A stretch of 64,000 nt of DNA, taken from contig NZ_SNWM01000001.1 in the NCBI RefSeq assembly GCF_004362245.1, positions 1,240,001-1,304,000 on the forward strand. Reading direction: 5' to 3'. The position numbers and the translations under genes are program-made. Source of the DNA: Pedobacter duraquae. GTDB taxonomy: Bacteria > Bacteroidota > Bacteroidia > Sphingobacteriales > Sphingobacteriaceae. This document shows, piece after piece, positions 60,928 through 64,000 of the stretch. Each line of letters opens with the position of its first letter. The first letter of the stretch is position 1. The notes beneath the pieces were generated by a model. The model had not been told where the DNA came from and did no database searches. It saw only the letters and a list, made by a program, of their open reading frames with translations.

Positions 60928-63308
60928 AAAGGCAAGCCGATACCGAAGTTATATTGGATAAAGCGATAACCGTCGGGACTATGGCTTTTATAATAATCGT
61001 TTTTAAACTCTTTGCCACCACTGAGATACTTGCCTATGACCCATTGATCTGATCCGGTAAACTGTGGATCCTTAAGTTTCAAGCCTACATCGAACCTAAA
61101 TACAAAATAGTCGAGATCATACCTAAAGCCTAGTCCTGTGCCTATCCCAATCTGGTTACCTAGCTCCTTAAACTTAAAATATGTTTCTGGCTGTGGATTT
61201 CCTGGCGAAATGTTCCATACGTTTCCGGCATCTACAAAGAAAGCTCCTTTTAATACAGCGCCGAAGAATTTATCAAGTAACAGGTATCTATACTCCAAAT
61301 TGGCCTCAAGATGCATCTGGCCTAACTGGTCTATACCATATAGCGTTCGCCTGGCTTCTTCAGTTGCAATTCGGGTAGCCCGGTTATAATTACCCGGTCC
61401 GAGCGTCCGGGCTTGCCAGGCACGTATCCCATTGGATCCTCCTGCAAAAAACAATTTCTCAAATGGTATAGCAGTTGAATTTCCATAAGCATAACCTACA
61501 CCTGCATTTACTCTGGCCACAAACTGCCTGCTCCCACCCAGATTCCGGTACATCCGCAAATCAACTTCGGGGCGAACATACTGATTGTAGGGCAAACCGA
61601 GGATCGTAGCATAGTCGCCTTGTGACACATCATTCTTTGAACCGAAAACCTTTGTTACACCCTGTAATAAGTTACCAGCCATATCGATATTGCCCCTGAA
61701 ATAGAAAAAGTCATGATTCAGCAAAAGTTTATTTGCATTCAGCGTATAGGTGTACTTCACACCGAGCGTGATGTCCTTCCTGTCCAACAACTTGATGTTA
61801 TATGAATTTGCAAGTATCAGTGCCTTTCCATCAGCGGTAGTGGTATCGATAAGCAAGCCACCAAACCTGTACTCAAAATTGAGCGGCGTCAATGAGTGTA
61901 ATTTAGATTTCGTTTCTACCCAATCGTATGTAAAGGAGGTTAAAAACACCCTTCTATCAAAAAAACCTTTTTGCAATGAGTAGACATAACTGGTAGAGAA
62001 CGTAGTGTAAGGCATCCCATTTTTACCCATCATCGGGATGTCGAAAGGCACCATCAATCTAGGTACAGACAGGTTGGCACTTAAGGAGAAGTCGCGCTGA
62101 TAGATATCACTGAACAATGACCCACCGTTTCCAATCCTGGACTGAAGCCCACCCTTAACCTGGAACTCGAAGCGTTCTGCGCCTCTAAATATATTATTAT
62201 TGGTATAGGTATTACTCAAAGTAAAACCAACTGTCCCGGCATTAAAGGGAACCTCCCCTTCAATCCTGTTGCTCATTCTCTTTTGGGGGATAAGCCGGAT
62301 AACCGGTTCAACCTTATTAGAACTATCTTTAGCTTTCAAGTAGTCTATTTTAACATTCTTAAAAACATTGAGCTCGTAGAGCCGATCATATGTTAAACTT
62401 TCATTAGTCACATTATAGATCTCTCCTTCTTTAATGAAATCATACCGTGTAATCGGATTTCTTCTGAAATGTCCGGACATATCGGTATAACGAATCCCAC
62501 GCGCAATTCTGGGGTTTAATTTTACGGTATCCATCGATGGTGGAAAGCCATCTGTTGAAGGTGCTATTAAGATATTGGTCTCGCCTATTGTAAAAACGGA
62601 ATGCGCTTTTTTTCCCTCCGGATTATCAACAATGACCTTGACATTGACCTTGTTATTATTCAAATTAGAATCAACTGAATATTTTACATAAGGGCGAAGG
62701 AAATCAAAATAGCCATTCTGTTTCATCACTTCATAGATTTTCTCCCTTTCATACACCAGAGAATCATCGTCATATTGCATGCCTGCATGAAGATGGGTGA
62801 AGTTATTTTTATTTTCCAGGTAGACTTTTTTTAGCGTTGAATCAGGAATCTCATAAGTAAATCTATTTACAGAAAACGGGGTACCAGGGTCAGCTTTAAA
62901 GAAAACTTTAGCCCTTTGATCTTTGACTTCGATTTCAGATTTTACTTTCGCCTTAAAATAGCCTTTACTGATCAGGAACTTCTCGATCTGCGCTCTTGAA
63001 ATCTCTACCAGTGCACTATCAAGCAACGGTGCCGGTGTTCCAACCGATTTGGTTTTAAACAGACCATAAAAAATGTTGTACAAGCCAACATTTATACCGA
63101 ACCTGGGAGCCGGCCGGATGTCTTTCTGTACATAATTGTATGCTTCTTCATCAAAGGCCTTGGGAACACTGTCGATCTCTACCTTTTTCATGACCGATTG
63201 GTAGTCCTGAATGTACTTTGTAGAAGAGCATGCCGTGGCGAAAAGAATAATAAATAGTAATATTGCAGAAAACTTGTGCTTCTTTATCAAATCAAGGTAT
63301 GCTTTCAA
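60924..63308 (-). CDS. TamL-like Omp85 outer-membrane lipoprotein
   Basis: 794 aa from a TTG start. Lipobox ATAC with C27 and a following SSTKYI. POTRA-like repeats (about 95-400, with FKADPGTPFSVNRFTYEIP and VIVDNPEGKKAHSVFTIGE), and a C-terminal Omp85 barrel with GGSNGIRAWQARTLGPG, whose RGY-like loop is typical. TamL variants with a lipid anchor are the Bacteroidota form of TamA/BamA. The first codons overlap divergently with the SpoU gene's start. No in-frame ATG exists upstream, so TTG at 63308 or an internal TTG at 63290 is used. Confidence 0.9.
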   Translation of the reverse strand: MKAYLDLIKKHKFSAILLFIILFATACSSTKYIQDYQSVMKKVEIDSVPKAFDEEAYNYVQKDIRPAPRFGINVGLYNIFYGLFKTKSVGTPAPLLDSALVEISRAQIEKFLISKGYFKAKVKSEIEVKDQRAKVFFKADPGTPFSVNRFTYEIPDSTLKKVYLENKNNFTHLHAGMQYDDDSLVYEREKIYEVMKQNGYFDFLRPYVKYSVDSNLNNNKVNVKVIVDNPEGKKAHSVFTIGETNILIAPSTDGFPPSMDTVKLNPRIARGIRYTDMSGHFRRNPITRYDFIKEGEIYNVTNESLTYDRLYELNVFKNVKIDYLKAKDSSNKVEPVIRLIPQKRMSNRIEGEVPFNAGTVGFTLSNTYTNNNIFRGAERFEFQVKGGLQSRIGNGGSLFSDIYQRDFSLSANLSVPRLMVPFDIPMMGKNGMPYTTFSTSYVYSLQKGFFDRRVFLTSFTYDWVETKSKLHSLTPLNFEYRFGGLLIDTTTADGKALILANSYNIKLLDRKDITLGVKYTYTLNANKLLLNHDFFYFRGNIDMAGNLLQGVTKVFGSKNDVSQGDYATILGLPYNQYVRPEVDLRMYRNLGGSRQFVARVNAGVGYAYGNSTAIPFEKLFFAGGSNGIRAWQARTLGPGNYNRATRIATEEARRTLYGIDQLGQMHLEANLEYRYLLLDKFFGAVLKGAFFVDAGNVWNISPGNPQPETYFKFKELGNQIGIGTGLGFRYDLDYFVFRFDVGLKLKDPQFTGSDQWVIGKYLSGGKEFKNDYYKSHSPDGYRFIQYNFGIGLPF

Positions 63309-64000
63309 AATCTCAGATAGGTTTTATTAAATCGTTACATCAAAAAAAGTACCGTAAAGAACATGGAATTTTTATTATTGAAGGAATAAAATCAATTCTG
63401 GAATTTATTCCTTCAGCATTCCAGATCCATACGATCTGTTATTTACCACAATATCAGTCTTTACTGCCGAAACTACCTTCAAATATAAAGTTATTTGAAG
63501 TAAACAACGCCGAACTGGAAAAGATTAGTACGTTGCAGGCTCCACAAGGCGTGCTGGCATTGGTACATATTCCAAAAGAAAGCAATTATTCCATAGCGGA
63601 TCTTAAAGGAAAATATAACCTGGTACTGGATGGCATACAGGACCCAGGGAATCTGGGAACCATCATCAGGACTGCCGATTGGTTTGGCTTTACTCAGGTG
63701 ATCTGTTCAGAAAACACGGTTGATGTTTACAACCCTAAAACGGCACAGGCAACTATGGGTTCTTTGGCGAGGGTTAAGATTTGGTATACTGACCTGGAGA
63801 TTTTACTTAAAGAAACTGATGTTCCAGTTTATGGGGCAATGCTGGACGGCAAAAATCTGTATGCGGTAAACTGGAGTCCGGAAGGTATCGTTTTATTGGG
63901 CAACGAAGGACAGGGTGTATCGGATGCCATAGGTGCTTTGATCAACGAATCCATCACAATTCCGAAGGTCGGCGCTGGTGAGTCTCTGAATGTTGCCATT
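63299..64000 (+). CDS. SpoU/TrmH-family RNA methyltransferase, 5' part
   Basis: 234 codons, cut by the window end. The N-terminal substrate-binding part (MLSKSQIGFIKSLHQKKYRKEHG) fits the 23S rRNA/tRNA ribose-methyltransferase type; LDGIQDPGNLGTIIRTADWFG (motif 1), LLGNEGQGV (motif 2) and IPKVGAGESLNVAI (motif 3) form the knotted SAM-binding fold. Methylates a ribose 2'-OH in rRNA or tRNA. Its start overlaps the first ten bases of the divergent Omp85 gene. Confidence 0.95.
   Translation, partial: MLSKSQIGFIKSLHQKKYRKEHGIFIIEGIKSILEFIPSAFQIHTICYLPQYQSLLPKLPSNIKLFEVNNAELEKISTLQAPQGVLALVHIPKESNYSIADLKGKYNLVLDGIQDPGNLGTIIRTADWFGFTQVICSENTVDVYNPKTAQATMGSLARVKIWYTDLEILLKETDVPVYGAMLDGKNLYAVNWSPEGIVLLGNEGQGVSDAIGALINESITIPKVGAGESLNVAI

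Noticed and set aside
1..64000. CRISPR array, prophage or insertion sequence
   Set aside because: No regularly spaced repeats, transposase, integrase or phage structural gene is visible anywhere.

Overview
The window looks like a chromosomal segment of a Bacteroidota bacterium of the Sphingobacteriaceae, most like Pedobacter. The reasons are a fused ccoNO oxidase gene with a single-haem CcoP, large MacB/FtsX-type permeases, TonB-receptor-like barrels beside LytTR two-component systems, an HxlR-azoreductase pair, and repeated TAnnTTTG promoter elements with few Shine-Dalgarno sequences. This is inference from gene families, not a database match. No phage, IS element, CRISPR array or rRNA was seen.

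1-10.6 kb is a low-oxygen respiration module. It holds the end of a CcoI-type copper ATPase, ccoS, fused ccoNO, a 55-aa ccoQ-like gene, ccoP, ccoG, a fixH/ccoH-like gene and a SafE-like membrane protein, all on + and tightly packed. On the - strand come hemN, a half-length 2-hydroxyacid-dehydrogenase-like protein with a Cys-rich tail, a response regulator fused to a CRP/FNR domain, and a PAS histidine kinase that keeps the haem-pocket residues of FixL. Two TGA-N6-TCA palindromes sit at nearly the same distance from two Bacteroidota -7 elements, which suggests one local oxygen circuit. 10.65-12.46 kb holds an unrecognised barrel-like protein with a Cys cluster.

12.4-21.7 kb is housekeeping and small metabolism: a TruC-like pseudouridine synthase, a PIG-L deacetylase / 43-aa membrane peptide / sodium-solute symporter operon, an LEA-like lipoprotein, DoxX, TetR, YihY, an FMN reductase and a J-domain-KTSC protein. 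21.9-29.6 kb is a divalent-metal efflux locus: an OmpR-type regulator and kinase, then TolC, HlyD and CzcA-like RND genes. Four TTTAATT repeats at an exact 11-bp period lie directly upstream of a TAGGTTTG promoter there.

29.7-45.3 kb holds a Nei/Fpg glycosylase without a zinc finger, a fatty-acid desaturase, an M28 peptidase, a LytTR two-component pair divergent from an outer-membrane barrel (with a 9-bp direct repeat at 21-bp period between them), YchF, MgtE, an FtsX-type permease and a PAS protein that ends after its phosphoacceptor domain. 45.4-51.7 kb holds an AlkA-like glycosylase, a serine hydrolase, tRNA-Arg(CCG) with its terminator, HxlR and azoreductase, an esterase-like protein, a membrane LytTR protein, and a small membrane protein behind two identical palindromes.

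51.7-57.1 kb is the most accessory-looking part. It has a conserved hypothetical, a 333-bp non-coding stretch with CGGAA iterations and palindromes, a 60-aa Thr/Pro-rich peptide, a perfect terminator five bases before a TPR histidine kinase, its response regulator, a solitary HsdR-N-like nuclease and a small Cys protein. 57.1-64 kb returns to envelope functions: an SGNH hydrolase, a patatin-BamA fusion, a small membrane protein, a TamL-like Omp85 lipoprotein, and a SpoU methyltransferase cut by the window end.
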